Assembly: GCF_031143425.1 (NCBI RefSeq) | Contig: NC_090448.1 | Location: forward strand, 536,814,313 to 536,878,312 | Direction: 5' to 3' | From: Pleurodeles waltl | Taxonomy: Eukaryota > Chordata > Amphibia > Caudata > Salamandridae | Length of the DNA: 64,000 nucleotides | In this document: positions 1-11,508 of the stretch, in pieces | How positions within the stretch are numbered: the stretch's first letter is position 1 | Layout: each line of letters begins with the position of its first letter | The notes under the pieces: model-generated | What the model saw: the letters and a program-made list of their open reading frames with translations, nothing else | What the model was told of the DNA's origin: nothing | The model's database searches: none | Position numbers and translations under genes: made by a program

Positions 1-243
1 GAACATGGCACTCTTAATAGGGATATCTTAAGGGATTGTTTGGCTTGTGACAATGTAAAGAATATTCCCTGGCTGATGCACATAAGGAAGATGGCTCGTG
101 ATTTTGGGCGGCCTGAATTGTTTGACTATCCTGAGGGCCTGACCAGTTGTGAGAAGAAATGAGTTAAGGATATTTTTTTAAGAATCCAGGAGAACAGGAG
201 GGAGGGGGAGGCCTTAGGGAAAAAATCGATCAGGGATTTCATC

Positions 244-630
244 ATGTTAAAGATGTGGGTAGGTCCTGAGCGCTATCTCTTAGAGATAAAGGATGTGAGG
301 GAAAGGTCTCTCATAACCGGTTTCCGTTTGGGGATCATCAGAAGTAATCTGTGTTTCCCGTTAGGTCAGTATGGGGACAAATGTATTAGACCCTGCCCCT
401 GTGATGGGGTGTCTCAACAGACCTTGTCCCATTTTACATTGTTTTGTGTTTTTTATGCACCATTTAGAACTCGATTTTTATTACCTCTCCTAAGGCCCAA
501 GGGTTTCATGCAATATCGTCCTGCTTTTATGTGGTTGCAGATGGCCTTAGATGTATTGGTGTGGAAGGGGCTGGGATCATTCCTGAAGGGAGCCATTACT
601 TGGCGTAATAATGTTGAGTTTTTAGAATGA
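244..630 (+). pseudogene. LINE ORF2 C-terminal fragment (Cys/His motif)
   Basis: A 128-residue open frame without an ORF2 start. It carries CPCDG, then Q-T-L-S-H-F and a Cys, a C-x-C...H...C arrangement typical of the C-terminal nucleic-acid-binding motif of APE-type LINEs. Upstream bases 1-243 continue as decayed ORF2 with stops. It ends at a TGA followed by AT-rich 3' UTR. It is a dead fragment and not a host gene. The assignment rests on motif pattern and the 3' tail only. Confidence 0.5.
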
Positions 631-781
631 ATTTTTCTATTTTATTGCTTTCTATGAATGAGGTTATATATGTTTATATTCTTGATGGGTGTTTTTATTA
701 TATATGGTTTTATTGCTATTTTTAACAAATGTATTGGTGATTATTTGTTGTAATGGATGAATTTTTTCATACCGAATAAAA

Positions 782-805
782 GTTATTATTATTATTATTA
801 TTATT
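782..805 (+). repeat. (ATT)n microsatellite, LINE tail
   Basis: Eight or so uninterrupted ATT units directly follow AATAAAAG. A short tandem tail of this type is usual at the 3' end of several non-LTR retrotransposon groups. Confidence 0.8.
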
Positions 806-2334
806 ACGTTCATTTTGTGTGTATTTCATGTATCATGACTATAAATATATCAAGAAAAGGAAATGAAGAACACAAAGGGAATGTTAAGTAATGAGCATGC
901 ATAATTATGAGTCATTCTTTCACATATGGAAATTCTCATTTTTCTGTCTACTTTCAAATAATTATTACCATAACTACATTCCAAATTCAACTCTTTACAC
1001 CATCCATTGGGAGTATATATTTTTTTTCCACATAACGAAGTCTCATAAACACTCCAACCAAAGGAGAGATAAACTGTGATTTGCCATTCCTTAACTGACA
1101 TGAATACGGAAGCAGATATTAGGCTGTCTTTAAATTGGCCCAGGGAACCATTAATTGGCTTATAAGGCAACTTAATGCCATTGTCGAAATAATGTCAAAG
1201 TATTTTTGTTTAAATTAAATGTAAAATAAAATAAAACAGACTGTCTTTTTTCTTTTTTCCTACTATCAAACACGATTTCATATTCTTTTCAAATGATTTG
1301 TTTTGTATTTCCTGACGGATCTTTCACCGGAAATGATCTGTACTTCAGAAAATAAATAGTGACAAGATAACAATGTGTTGTGGCAAGCTGTTTTGAAAGT
1401 GAGTGGCTGCTCTGTAGCTGCACATGTCACACTGTTGACTCTGGATATCTGATGATCTCTTGTGTTGAATATCACCGAGAAGTGGAACATTGCCAGGGTG
1501 ACTTTTTCCTCCTTTGTATGACATCACAAGCAGCTTATTTGACATTAAAGAGTGCAATTGTCATACATCATCCTAGCCTGAATGTACAATGCCTTTACAA
1601 GCGTACATACCAAATTAATCCAAACAGAAATTCAAGACACTTGCATTTTCAATGAATCTCACGCAATCCACTGAAGTAGTAATTACTGAAATATTTTGCA
1701 ACATAAACATCGCCATTTCCCATTCCACTCATATGCATATGTATCCTTACACGAACATTTTTATGTCATAAAGCATTATTGTCTACCAGTTTCATGCTAA
1801 CTGCAAAAGATCTAAACCAGCCCAGTGATCAAAACGTCCAGAGAACACCCCAGTCACAGCCCTGAGGCTGACAAACCACAAGGAAATCTAACTATACAAA
1901 AACCTGCAGCAACTGTTTTAATGCCCCACTGCTAATTTCCCTCCCCACCTCAGCTAAATAACACCAGGTCACCAAGCACAGAACTGGAGAGCTCTAACTT
2001 TATTTATTTGATTTTTTCATTTACCAATATCTCTCAAAGTACTTAAAATTCAACCGAATGTAAGAGAGTAACAAATATGAGATTAGCAGCAGGGATTCAG
2101 CACAGGATAAGCGAAATTTACTCCCCCATTAATGTAAAGGAGAAGCTGCACACTGTAGAAACCACGGGAGGAAAACTGTCCCGAATCTCTGTGACTAATC
2201 AGTTTCAACACTACTGACCGACAAATGATTTTCCCTAGATTGTGAAAAGTGACAAGCACTGCAAGTGCAGCTAATCACTGATTCGTCTCTGTCTGACAGA
2301 CAAATACTTGGAAACTGTGACCTTCCTCACCTTT
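806..2334. other. AT-rich intron-like sequence, nothing recognised
   Basis: No coding potential, tandem array or known repeat could be recognised. The short open frames present overlap one another on both strands without domain-like content. Confidence 0.5.
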
Positions 2335-2677
2335 TTAAGATTTGACCAACTCAATAAAAAATCGGTACAAATATAATGGCCATAAAAGTACATAAAATAC
2401 ATCGTCAATAAATATAAAATCATAAGAACACATCAATGCAATGTAAAAAACAGTGCAAAGCTTCCAAGCCTCTACCTTGTACTGTTCGATACAATAAAAT
2501 ACTTTTCCTGAGATGTATTGCCCCATATAAACATTGCAGTGTTATAACATACAGCGAGGTCCTCAAGTGCAAACTAATAGTGTAAAGTTTATAGTCCCTA
2601 ACATTCTATGCAGGAAACATTGGTTTGAGACAGTATCTCCTTACGTTCTTATGGAAATCACAGAATAGTATAAAGAG

Positions 2678-2820
2678 CTAAGTACTTTGCTTCAAAAGAC
2701 TGTCACAGGGGCAAGAAATCATATCTAACAATCTTATTTGCATTTCGGGGAAGGCAACTACATGGTGTATCATACCGAACTGCAACTTGGTTAAAACAAA
2801 AACGATGCTGGAAACAGGAG
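2678..2820 (-). pseudogene. LINE ORF2 C-terminus (CPCD motif)
   Basis: The minus strand reads a stretch with FVLTKLQFGMIHH, then CPCDSLLKQST. This aligns by eye with the plus-strand copy near 11.05-11.15 kb (HRFVLTRLRYGIVHH, then CPCDS and KQST). It is the C-terminal part of the minus LINE, separated from its RT by a GC-rich insert beginning near 2824. Confidence 0.6.
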
Positions 2821-2823
2821 CAG

Positions 2824-3330
2824 CTAGCGGGGCTTTGTTGGGGCGGGACAGCGCAGAGGGTGCGGAGGAGCACAGTGGCAAATTTATAAAAAACATATTT
2901 TTTTAAATCACTTACCTGCTTCTCTGCCGCGCTGCTCCTCTGCTGCATTGCAGGCACAGGCTCCCAGATTGTCCTGCAGCCAATCCTGACCCTGATCAAA
3001 GCAGCATCAGGATTGTCTGGGAGTGCCCAGCCTGGGCACTCCCAGGCAGATTGGGAGCCTCTGCCTGCTCTCTCCAGCCTGGCAAGTGTGTTGCTGGGCT
3101 GGAGAGAACCTACTGCTCTTGTATGTTTGGCTGGCCCGAGACGGCCGGCCAAACATACATGCTCAGTGAGGGGAGTGCACAGTGCAGTCCCCTCAGCAGC
3201 GTCAACCCCAATGCCTCACCCATTTAACAAACGAAACGCTAATAAACATAGTTTATTAGCGTTTCGTTTGTTAAAGGTGATTTGCACCGGCAGTTGCTGG
3301 CGGGGGGCGACGCTCTTCCAATCTAACGGA
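2824..3330. repeat. GC-rich foldback insert with several hairpins
   Basis: This GC-rich block interrupts the LINE and is built of nested inverted repeats: CTCTCCAGCC with GGCTGGAGAG (about 3075-3110), CTGGGAGTGCCCAG with its complement (about 3017-3046), TATGTTTGGC with GCCAAACATA (about 3122-3160), and a perfect 25 bp hairpin at 3223-3275. It looks like a non-autonomous foldback or MITE-type element. Exact ends and family are not resolved. Confidence 0.45.
3223..3275. repeat. Perfect 25 bp inverted repeat, 3 nt loop
   Basis: Bases 3223-3247 are the exact reverse complement of 3251-3275, with ATA as the loop. It lies inside the hairpin-rich insert. Confidence 0.95.
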
Positions 3331-3953
3331 GGAGCCGCGCCTGGCTGGATATTAGTCACCCAGGTCAAATAAAGTTGACATCTCTCCTGCAAATCATTCG
3401 AAACATTTATGAAATGACCATAGGCTTCCTGGATTTGTCACGCATTCCGCACTCCTGTCTATATTTTACAAAAACGTCCTTAATCACACTCTTATCATGG
3501 GATAATATTTAATCGGGGTCTTGCCATACGGGTATATTGAACAGAAATTTAATGAATTAATTGACATAGGAAAGCCAGCGGATTTTACAAACATGATGTA
3601 GAGCTAAGCAATCGAAATAACACATTTGGTAAAACATGTTTCAGCTTTTGCCCAGATAGAAAACCAAAGTAATAAAGGTTTCAATAAAAGCAAGTCTTCC
3701 AAAAAGTGTATCCCAACGTCCTTATGAGCAATGAAAGATGACGTGGAGGCTGGTGTGCATAACAATTTCCCAAGGAAGGAATTATTTTCAACGGGAAGGG
3801 AGTTGCTAGGTGCATAACCCCACAGCCCTCTCCCACATGTAGCAATTGACAGTTCTCTCGCCTCTTATATGCCCTTCATTTCTTTAACAAGGCGACTACT
3901 AACTTTGAACATGAAAATTCCCTTGCAAATTCGACTCATCTTCGACAAAACAT

Positions 3954-4301
3954 TTAAAATTTGTTGGTACTATGTGCCATTACAATCCCTAAAAATACAA
4001 ATGAGTTTACTCTCACAATGGTGAACCCCTGATATAAAAGGTCTTGCACTTCTGCACCTTTTTCCCACAGACCACTGTGTTGTTTTTGTCTTGCTGATCT
4101 TCTGTTTCTAGCTTCCATGAAGTCACCAAATGCATCCATCAATTTCTGCAGGCCTATGGGCGTCCTTGATAGCAGGATGGCGTTGATGGCGTACAACAGC
4201 ATGGGAACCAAAAAACTCTTGATGGTAAGTGCGTAGGCCTGCAGGGCCTGAAGGGTACTATTGACCCCAAAAATAAAGAGTGAAAACAGAAAAAGTACCA
4301 A
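3954..4301 (-). pseudogene. LINE RT fragment after the catalytic motif
   Basis: The minus-strand translation has LFSLFI (motif B neighbourhood), then LMDAFGDFMEARN and later FVFLGIV, matching the RT strand that ends in an F-x-YLG type motif. The plus copy near 10.1-10.4 kb has the corresponding LFSLFI and FAEFMEAR. The YADD segment itself is not intact here. Confidence 0.55.
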
Positions 4302-4397
4302 TGCACAACCCTGCCTGATTCCCCTCTAAATTCTGAATAAAGAGGAACAATTCCCATTAGGGCCCTCTTGGACCCTAGTAGACAGATCTTCATACAG

Positions 4398-4711
4398 CTG
4401 TGCAAGGAAACAGACTGCCCATGCCAGTGGCATGGGCAGTGCAGGGGCCCCCAGGGGCCCCGTGACTCCCCGTACCGCCAGCCTTTTCCTGGCGGTTCAA
4501 ACCGCCAGGAAAAGATTGGCAGTACGGGGACTCGTAATCCCCTGGGCAGCGCTGCAAGCAGCGCTGCCCTGGTGGATTATCACCGCCGGGGCAAATGTGG
4601 CGGGAAACCGCTGGCCCCAGCGGTGCGACATCGGTGCTACCGCCGCGATCGTAATCCCCTCTGAAGCACCGCCAGCCTGTTGGCGGTGCTTCAGGTTGTA
4701 ATGAGGGCCTA
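4398..4711. repeat. GC-rich hairpin insert within LINE RT
   Basis: LINE RT reads on both sides (SLGAPEDL on the far side, LAQLYEDL on the near side), and only about 5 codons separate these motifs in the plus-strand copy, so this is an insertion of about 310 bp. It contains hairpins: ACTGCCCATGCC with its complement (4414-4440), TTTTCCTGGCGGTT with AACCGCCAGGAAAA (about 4484-4515), GGGCAGCGCTG with CAGCGCTGCCC, and GAAGCACCGCCA with TGGCGGTGCTTC (about 4662-4692). Probably a non-autonomous DNA element. Family unknown. Confidence 0.5.
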
Positions 4712-5280
4712 AATCCTCTGGGGCGCCAAGGGAAATCAAGGAAGACCAAAGCATTGAGTGGTCTACCAAATCTAAAGAGCTTCTTAATTCAGCAAAACAT
4801 AAATAAAGAGACCCTGCCTTAGCTTTAGTATACTTCCCAATAAGCACCTTGAGATTTGTACACTGCCACACTGTACTCCTCTTCTAAATCCAGACTGCAC
4901 ATCTGACAAGACACCAACTGGTACCCCATTGGGTCCTCTGGTGCCTTCCACCCTGCACACTGTTCTAGAGCAAGGAGGATCTCCTCCAGAGTGATATGCA
5001 AGGGCAAATGGTGCCAGCACAACTCCCTCCTGCCCTTTGCTGACCAAACATCCTCCTTAGCAGAATCAAGAATGCCAGAGAAGTGAATGACCCATGCTTC
5101 GTAAGAAACAAGGGAAGTAAATTCAGGAAGTAAATACATTTTTGAAGAAGGGACATTTACTGTGCTCCAAAACAATGTCATGTCCTTTGTCTCAGCAGCC
5201 TGGGCCATATTTGACCAGGTCTTCTCTTGTAACAGCCTCTTCCTAGCAGCTAGTACAATACTTGCAATTCTGACATACAT
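4497..5280 (-). pseudogene. LINE RT N-terminal half (minus copy)
   Basis: Two overlapping minus frames carry ITLEEILLALEQ and GWKAPEDP (the KApGpDG entry motif) and then GKYTKAKAGSLYLCFAELRSSLDLVDHS (motif A region, catalytic Asp replaced by Glu in FAEL). The plus copy has FADLSNAFDVVNHS at the same place. A frameshift separates the pieces. Dead. Confidence 0.6.
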
Positions 5281-5506
5281 GCTTGATAGCTAAATAATTA
5301 CTATGGGAGCTATGCTGGGCAGTTCTCTGAAGTTTGGAAGCCTGGGTACACGAGTGATCAAACCACCCACAGTTCCTTGCTTTACTTGGTCTTGAAGGTC
5401 GTGTGAGTAATGTACTGAGTGACCTAGTAATCTGCCCAAGGGCATACAGTAGCCTCTTGTGATCCACCTTCTCATTCAGACAGTTACTGAACTCAGCTGA
5501 GTTTAT

Positions 5507-5635
5507 AACTTGTTTGTGTACTATTTAGGAGTAGGCTGCAGTAACTTGTTTGTGCTCTATTTAGTAGTAGGCTGCACTAACTTGTTTGTGTTCTATTTAG
5601 GAGTAGGCTGCACTAACTTGTTTGTGTTCAGCTGA
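5507..5635 (+). repeat. 36 bp tandem repeat, about 3.5 copies
   Basis: Successive units begin AACTTGTTTGTG and end GTAGGCTGCA[CG]T, at 36 bp spacing, with 1-3 differences between units. It sits between the endonuclease and RT remains of the LINE. Confidence 0.85.
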
Positions 5636-5744
5636 GTTTAAAGTTAGCAGTTTTTGCAACATACTACATGGATCAATCCCTGCATGTTTCACATGAACAC
5701 TACTAGGCCTGACTGGGATGACATGTGTAGTACATGCAGTTTCT

Positions 5745-6635
5745 TTAACAGTTTAAACCCCTGAGTGTCATTGATATGACTAATGGGTTATGGTCACTCT
5801 CCACTGTTGCAATAATACTTTGTATACTTGCCAGATTCCCAGCAGAGGTGGAGATAGAAACATGGTTTGATAATAGTATGAGCATCTCTACCGATAAAGG
5901 AAGGAATCTTTCCAAAAGCACCTGTGCATCTACTTTCCAGCAATATATGCTCATATTTAAAGATGAAGGAACTCAATGCTTTTTCATAGTTTTGTGTGGT
6001 AAATATGGCATTCCTACCCCCTCTACATTGGCTACACCATGCACTCGCTTTGCAGGAAGGGAACATTACTGAATTATAAAGTCACCTGCCCAAAAAAAAA
6101 AAAATAGAGTAAATAGGGCACAAGAATGTTTCCAAACCTGCATCAAGGGCATGAACAACAGCACTAAGGGAAAAGATAAATATGTTATTATAGAAATTGA
6201 CCACCACCAAATCAGGACCATGCTTAAATATTAACCATAGAGGTTGGGAATGAGGTAAAATAGACACTGACCTTCTAGTGGTGACAGGTGACAGTTTGGT
6301 ATTAAAATATGTAGCAGCGAGAACCCTTCAACATGAATTGGGTTCAAACGCCAAATTTCCTGAACACAAATCACGTCAGAAACAGAGGTGATGTGAAGCC
6401 AATCTGGGGAATTCAACTTATTTTGGAGCCTACACACGTTCAAGGTAGTAATATGACATACTCCTTCATAGATCTGACAATTAACTTTCGGAGTTAACTC
6501 TGGGGTCTTAGATGTGACTGAATTAGCATACATAGATGACTGATAGAAATGAATAGAAACAGGAAATACGGGTGCAGTCAAACATGTGATGTCAAGGCTT
6601 AGGGGCTGCATAACCTGGTCAGCCAATCTGCCCAT
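5745..6635 (-). pseudogene. LINE APE-type endonuclease remains
   Basis: On the minus strand, near 6480-6380, the translation reads ITTLNVCRLQNKL and DVICVQEIWR, the start of an exonuclease/endonuclease/phosphatase fold (N-x-R and the metal-binding QE). Near 5790 a second frame reads VESDHNPLVIS, the SDH catalytic motif that closes this domain. The middle is broken by frameshifts. It belongs to the minus LINE. Confidence 0.6.
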
Positions 6636-7350
6636 TTAGCTGCCCGTGTTGCTAGAAGGAAGGAATTCCTCAGCAGTATAAAATCAGTCATTCTACTGCA
6701 ATGTGTTCATTACCTGAAACATGTTAGACAAAGGAATATAAGGTGGATTACTGGAAACGAACAGCTGATCATTTGATCGGTCAACTGACGATTTTGATGC
6801 CCAGCACTGGTGGCCATAGAAATAGCCCAGTGGGAGGAGTGCACTGTTCTTGACAGAGACAATCCCGCAAATCTGTGTTGCTTGAATTTGATAATAACAC
6901 ATTCCCCTTAAGAGCTTTCTTGGTTTGGTCTAGTACACCTTACTCTTCTTGTCAACAAATTTAATTGGTTTTAGTGGATGGAAATATGAACTTAGATTAA
7001 ATGCAATGTAGAACTTTATCCTTTAGCTAGACAGGAGTTTCATTTGTACTAGTGGTCAGAGGAAGAACGTTGTCTTTTTCTGCCACATAAGGGCAATAGG
7101 CCAGAGGCGGATTAATGGTCACTGGGTTGGGGAGGTCCTCATTACCATTTCTATTCACATTTCCTAGGACTTGGGGTGGCCGCCAGGGGAAGTGGGGGGA
7201 ATTCAAACAGTTGTTTCGTATTTGAGTTCTCCACAAGACTTTCAGATGCAGTTAATTGGGGATGGGGCTGGCTGATCTGGGTTGACCCCCCCCCCTCTCT
7301 GACAGGAGTAGACCTCCCATATCACATGGCTCAGGAGCATATTGAATGTT

Positions 7351-8063
7351 TCAAAGATGGTGCAATATTGGAACATTGCTACCTGTAAAGTTGCCTTTGG
7401 CACAATTAAAAGGTGGGTTTTGGATACCTGTAGGTATTACAGAAACTAGTTGCATGGCCCCTGACTGGGGGGAATGGGCAGCTAGACCAACAGAGTGCTG
7501 GCTCCTAATATTTTGCAGAAGATCTTCAATCTTCCCCAGACATTTGGTAATGGGTAGGAGTAGTCTTTCCATTAACCTCTTTACACTGTCCATGACTCTA
7601 CTCTGGAATGTATCCAGGTCCCCAGCTAAAGGTGTAGGTATGAGGACTGAACCAGTGGCAGAATTGGTGACAGCTTGAGAATCTAGGGATGGACTCCCTT
7701 TCTTTGTCCCCTGGCATCTTTTAATTTTGGCCAGAGGGGCGTTATTGTGAGGCGATACTGACAGCAAACTGTTAACATGGCAATGGTAGTTGGCGTACTA
7801 ACTGCAAGAGGCTCTGTATGTAAAACCTGCGGGGCTGACCCTGACAGGGGAACCAAAGCAGTTTTGGGGGTGGGGTCAGTTCCAATCTGTAGCATTATCT
7901 TTGGAGAAGACAGGAGCCCGGGGGCGAATGCAATAATAACAGATAGGTAGCGTTCAGTGTGTTCAATTTCTTTGCTCAAAGCGCCCAGTACCTTTCTAAT
8001 ATAGCTATCCAAGGTTGTTGTGCTTGTTCCAGTCTTTGCTGTACAGTGGGCCTTCACCATCAT
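7351..8063 (-). pseudogene. LINE ORF1-like remains
   Basis: Two overlapping minus frames (8063-7683 and 7767-7351) lie immediately upstream of the endonuclease remains, the normal position of ORF1. They include a stretch predicted to be helical (DTFQSRVMDSVKRLMERLL and LGKIEDLLQNI), compatible with an ORF1 coiled coil. No clear nucleic-acid-binding domain was recognised. The call rests on position and helix pattern. Confidence 0.4.
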
Positions 8064-9289
8064 AAGGTAGATGGAAAAACAGTGATTAAGAGAAAATAAT
8101 ATGGATAGTACCTTAAAGAGTTGCTAGAAAGGAGAATCCAGAGGTGTGGCCCACCTCAGTCTCTTCTGGGTGACTTCTGGGAGCCGGGCGACTCATGCCC
8201 GTGTCCAACCCAGTGGGAAGCATGCCGTACTTTGAAGCGGTGTCAGGGAGACTACTGAAATTCGAGACAAGGCCTGTATTTCCCAGCACATGCAGATTTT
8301 GGTGTAGTAAGCATGCTATTCCCCTTTACTCACCATTATAGTGGACAAACTTGTAATGGGGTATTATTTATCCCACCCAATAAATTAGGACAAAGTAGAG
8401 TCAGATTTTATTAGGTCCGATAAATATATTTCCAAACACAAGCAAAAATGCGGGCAGAATGTTCAGTCTTTGTTTAATGAACATGGAGAAGTGGTGGTTC
8501 TTTGATATAGCTGTACATAAACCAGGTCCCTATTTCTTACCCTTCTCCAGCTGCACCTTGCTAGGAGGAAGCCCTAATTCCCATTGTTGCTGAGGGCAGA
8601 CAGAATTTTTGTTCATGTTTAGGACCTGAGTTAGGCAATATATCTTTCACTGGGGGTTCTTCCCTCCAACCTTCTTCCTTGCAGTGTTTAATTTGTTACT
8701 GGGTTGTGCCCAAGGCAGGGATCTTGTGAGATTCATCTTTAATGGGAATGCTGTTCAAACCTTGTAGTCAGAGCACTCAGCCTCTTCTAACCTACTAGAC
8801 TGTCTCTTTCAGGTCATGGCAGGAAGTCTGACCTGGGAACACAGGAGATGACACTCAATATTTTATCCAGCTCCTTGGCCAAAGGGTGTGGTGATTCTGT
8901 GATGGAAAAATAGAAAGTATTATGGGTTAGGCAAACACCCAATTCCTCTTTAGATGATAGGGTATCGGAACCATATCGCTGTATAAGAGCTGAACAATCC
9001 ATTTTGAGCCAGAGAGATACTAAGGCATTGCTAAAGTGGCTGATTAAGGAACAAGACAGTCTCTACACAGGCCCTGACCAGATTTGTTGAAATGTATATG
9101 TTTACATTGTGGTACTTCTTCAAATGTACCATTTTTAGGACCGGAGGTAGGAGGAATTCCATGCAGAGATTCAGAGTAGCTGGAATTACGATTATCGGCC
9201 AATAGCTCTGCATGGAATTCCAATTATTATGAGTAAGACCCGTCAGAATCGAGAATAACTGTGCAGTCAAACCTGGTCCAGGCAGCAGA
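8064..9289. other. Spacer between LINE copies, nothing firm
   Basis: The first part may be 5' UTR of the minus LINE. A 15 bp inverted repeat (GAATTCCATGCAGAG at about 9152 and its complement at about 9206) is visible. No coding domain was recognised. Confidence 0.4.
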
Positions 9290-11508
9290 GACTAATGATG
9301 TCCTGTTGGTTGTATCCCTGAATTAACATCGCTTGTTTCTCTCCAAGCATGGGTTGACCATTATGAAATGATCTTCGATCCTGGTGCCAGCATCGATCCG
9401 GTGCATACCCAGCTGGTCTTAGTGGAGGTAGGCATGAGCATCAATCCTATTAGCAGCAGGCTCCTTATATTTACTTTCAACAAGGTCTTTCGAGCTGTGG
9501 ATGGCTGTACTAGAGTTAAAGCTCCTGGGCCTCATGTTGATGCTTTTAAAGACTTGAGTAAACTATGGAGACCCATCCTCACTCGACTGTTTAATGCAGT
9601 GGTAATGGGCATAAAACCTGCTAGCTCAGCTAACTCCATTATTGTTCCTATTTTTAAGAAGGGAAACTGGTCTGACCCAAAGAGTACCAACCCATTTCCC
9701 TCCTGGCCTTGTCTGCGAAATTGTTTCGCAGGGTTCTTCTGCAGAAACTGGAGACATGGGACTTTGATAATTCTATTCAGTATGGATTCAGGTGGGGGAT
9801 GGGGAAAGTGGAACAATGTGTAAATCTTGATCTCCTTATTGGGAAATACACTAAGGCTAAATCAGGTTCTACCCACATGTGCTTTGCTGACCTCAGCAAT
9901 GCTTTTGACGTGGTGAACCACTCAGTTCTGTGGTATATTCTCCATTCACTTGGGCCCCCTGAAAACATTGTTTTTTTCCTCTCTCGGCTATATGTGAATC
10001 TTTTTACCAAGGTTTGATATGGTACCAACGGAGAATGCTCTCCATCAAACTAAGAAGTGTGTCAGACAGGGTTGCATTTTGGGCCCTCTTTTGTTTTCAC
10101 TTTTTATAAATGGTGCTGATGGAGCCCTACAGTCCCTGCAGGCCGATGCACCAGTTGCTACCGTTCGATCAGTCCCTGTGCTTTAGTATGACAACGACAC
10201 GGTCCTTAAGTCTGGGATCTCCGTCGACCTTCAGAGACTTATGCATACCTTTGCTGAATTTATGGAGGCCAGGAAGTTTGAGATAGAAAACTAAAACATT
10301 TACAATGTCTTGTGGGAAAAACACCCAGAAGTGGAGGACATTTTTCATTAAGGGTATTCTCATCGGGAAGGTCAATTCTTTTTGTTATTTGGTTGTTCTT
10401 TTTTCCTGTAATTGTTCATGGTCTCAACACATATAAAATGCTTGATCTAAAATTAGTAGAGTGTGTTGAGGTTTTCCCGTAAACTTGGCTGCTGCCACAT
10501 CAGGGAAAGGATTAATATCTATAGACAAAAGCATTGTGAGCTGCATTGGTAGGGGGGCCTCTGGGGTTATATATATTGCGGTCCTCTCAAGGTTGAGGAC
10601 AAAGCCTTTTTAAGGCATCTTTTGTGCATCCCCACCTCAACACCAGCTTCAATTATTCATAAGGAAGTGAGGCTAACTCACCTCTATCACCTGCTTTTGC
10701 TTGAACCTATTTTATTATGGCACTCAATATGGGCTAAAACTGAGACAGAGTTCACAAAGGCATTTATTTTGGATTGTTTAGAGCTTGATCATTCTTTTAA
10801 TATTACGTGGCTTTACTGTATCAATGATATTTCTAAACTGATGTTTGGCTCTCTTGGGCTTCAAGAGCCTTTTAGAACTCTTGCTTTTCAGAAGTCTGAG
10901 GTTAAGGCCTTCTTTATAGGTGCTTGGTCCGAAGAAAAGAGCCCTTGCTGATGCCAGGAAACCCACTTTTGTAAATATTTGTTATATGCTTTCCTGGAGG
11001 GCTTTCAACTATATCTGTCGTTGGTGACAAATACCCAACACCGCTTTGTTTTAACAAGGCTGAGGTATGGTATAGTACATCACCTTGTCACCATGAATCA
11101 GTAACATTTGGTCATGACACTGTGCCCTTGTGACAGCACCTCGAAACAGAGCACTCAGCACTTTATGTTGTTATTCTACTGATTTTATGATGGTTTAAGG
11201 AAGCATATTTTGAAAACAATCTTTATCGAGAACAACATTAGGGATTACAATGTTGCCCTATGATTTCTGTGTACCTTGGAGGAGCCCATGAGATGCTTTA
11301 ATGTTGCTTCTTGTATTTGAGAAGCGATTTGAATGAGGAAAAGTATTTTTACCTAACTGTAGTATTTGTTTTCATATGCTTTTGAATACTGTGTAAATAT
11401 CCAAATTGTTTTTCTGTTTTAACCTTATGGATGTACTGTATTTTTATACCATTTGCTATATTATGACCTACTGTGATAGTGCTTAATAAAGATTTTGAAA
11501 TCGAATAG
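9290..11508 (+). mobile_element. 5'-truncated LINE, plus-strand relative of the 2.3-8.1 kb copy
   Basis: It contains the RT entry motif (KAPGPHVDAF near 9.52 kb), IIVPIFKKGNW, motif A FADLSNAFDVVNHS (about 9.89 kb), VRQGCILGPLLFSLFI (about 10.06 kb), a degenerate catalytic box YDND in place of YADD (about 10.19 kb), and CPCDS near 11.12 kb. It ends with AATAAAGATTTTGAAATC at about 11485-11502. Several stops and frameshifts make it inactive. The 5' part (ORF1, endonuclease) is missing. Confidence 0.65.
9368..10017 (+). pseudogene. LINE reverse transcriptase fragment
   Basis: Two overlapping frames (9368-9823 and 9709-10017) together cover RT motifs 0 to A. The first has the KAPGP motif and VPIFKKGNW. 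The second has YGFR, LLIGKYTKAKSGS and FADLSNAFDVVNHSVLW, with the catalytic Asp kept. A frameshift near 9.75 kb joins them. The RT continues in other frames to about 10.4 kb. Confidence 0.6.

Larger units (their letters stand above)
1..805 (+). mobile_element. LINE 3' end, 5'-truncated, with (ATT)n tail
   Basis: This is the 3' part of a non-LTR retrotransposon. The ORF2 C-terminus is readable at 244-630, followed by an AT-rich 3' UTR and an (ATT)n tail at about 782-805 right after an AATAAA signal. The 5' part lies outside the window or is too decayed to read. The Cys motif resembles those in the LINE copies near 2.7 kb and 11.1 kb, so it is probably a related family. The clade was not determined. 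Confidence 0.6.
2335..8063 (-). mobile_element. Decayed APE-type LINE (minus) with two later inserts
   Basis: Reading on the minus strand there is an ORF1-like segment (8063-7351), an endonuclease start (about 6500-6400) and end (about 5800), the RT entry region with a KAP motif (about 5000), RT motif A (about 4800), RT strands after the catalytic site (4301-3954), and a C-terminal CPCD motif (about 2720). The 3' end near 2340 resembles the 3' end of the plus copy at 11.5 kb. Frames are broken throughout. GC-rich hairpin sequences interrupt it at about 2824-3330 and 4398-4711. The order of domains matches an autonomous LINE. The clade (CR1/Jockey-like) is not settled. Confidence 0.65.

Noticed and set aside
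3013..3372. A 119-codon plus-strand frame
   Set aside because: Falls on the hairpin-rich insert; palindromic composition explains the open frame.
4358..4711. Terminal inverted repeats TAGGGCCCTC and GAGGGCCTA as ends of a MITE
   Set aside because: The left word lies inside readable LINE RT sequence (LYEDLSTRV region), so the insert begins only near 4398. The similarity is coincidental or unrelated.
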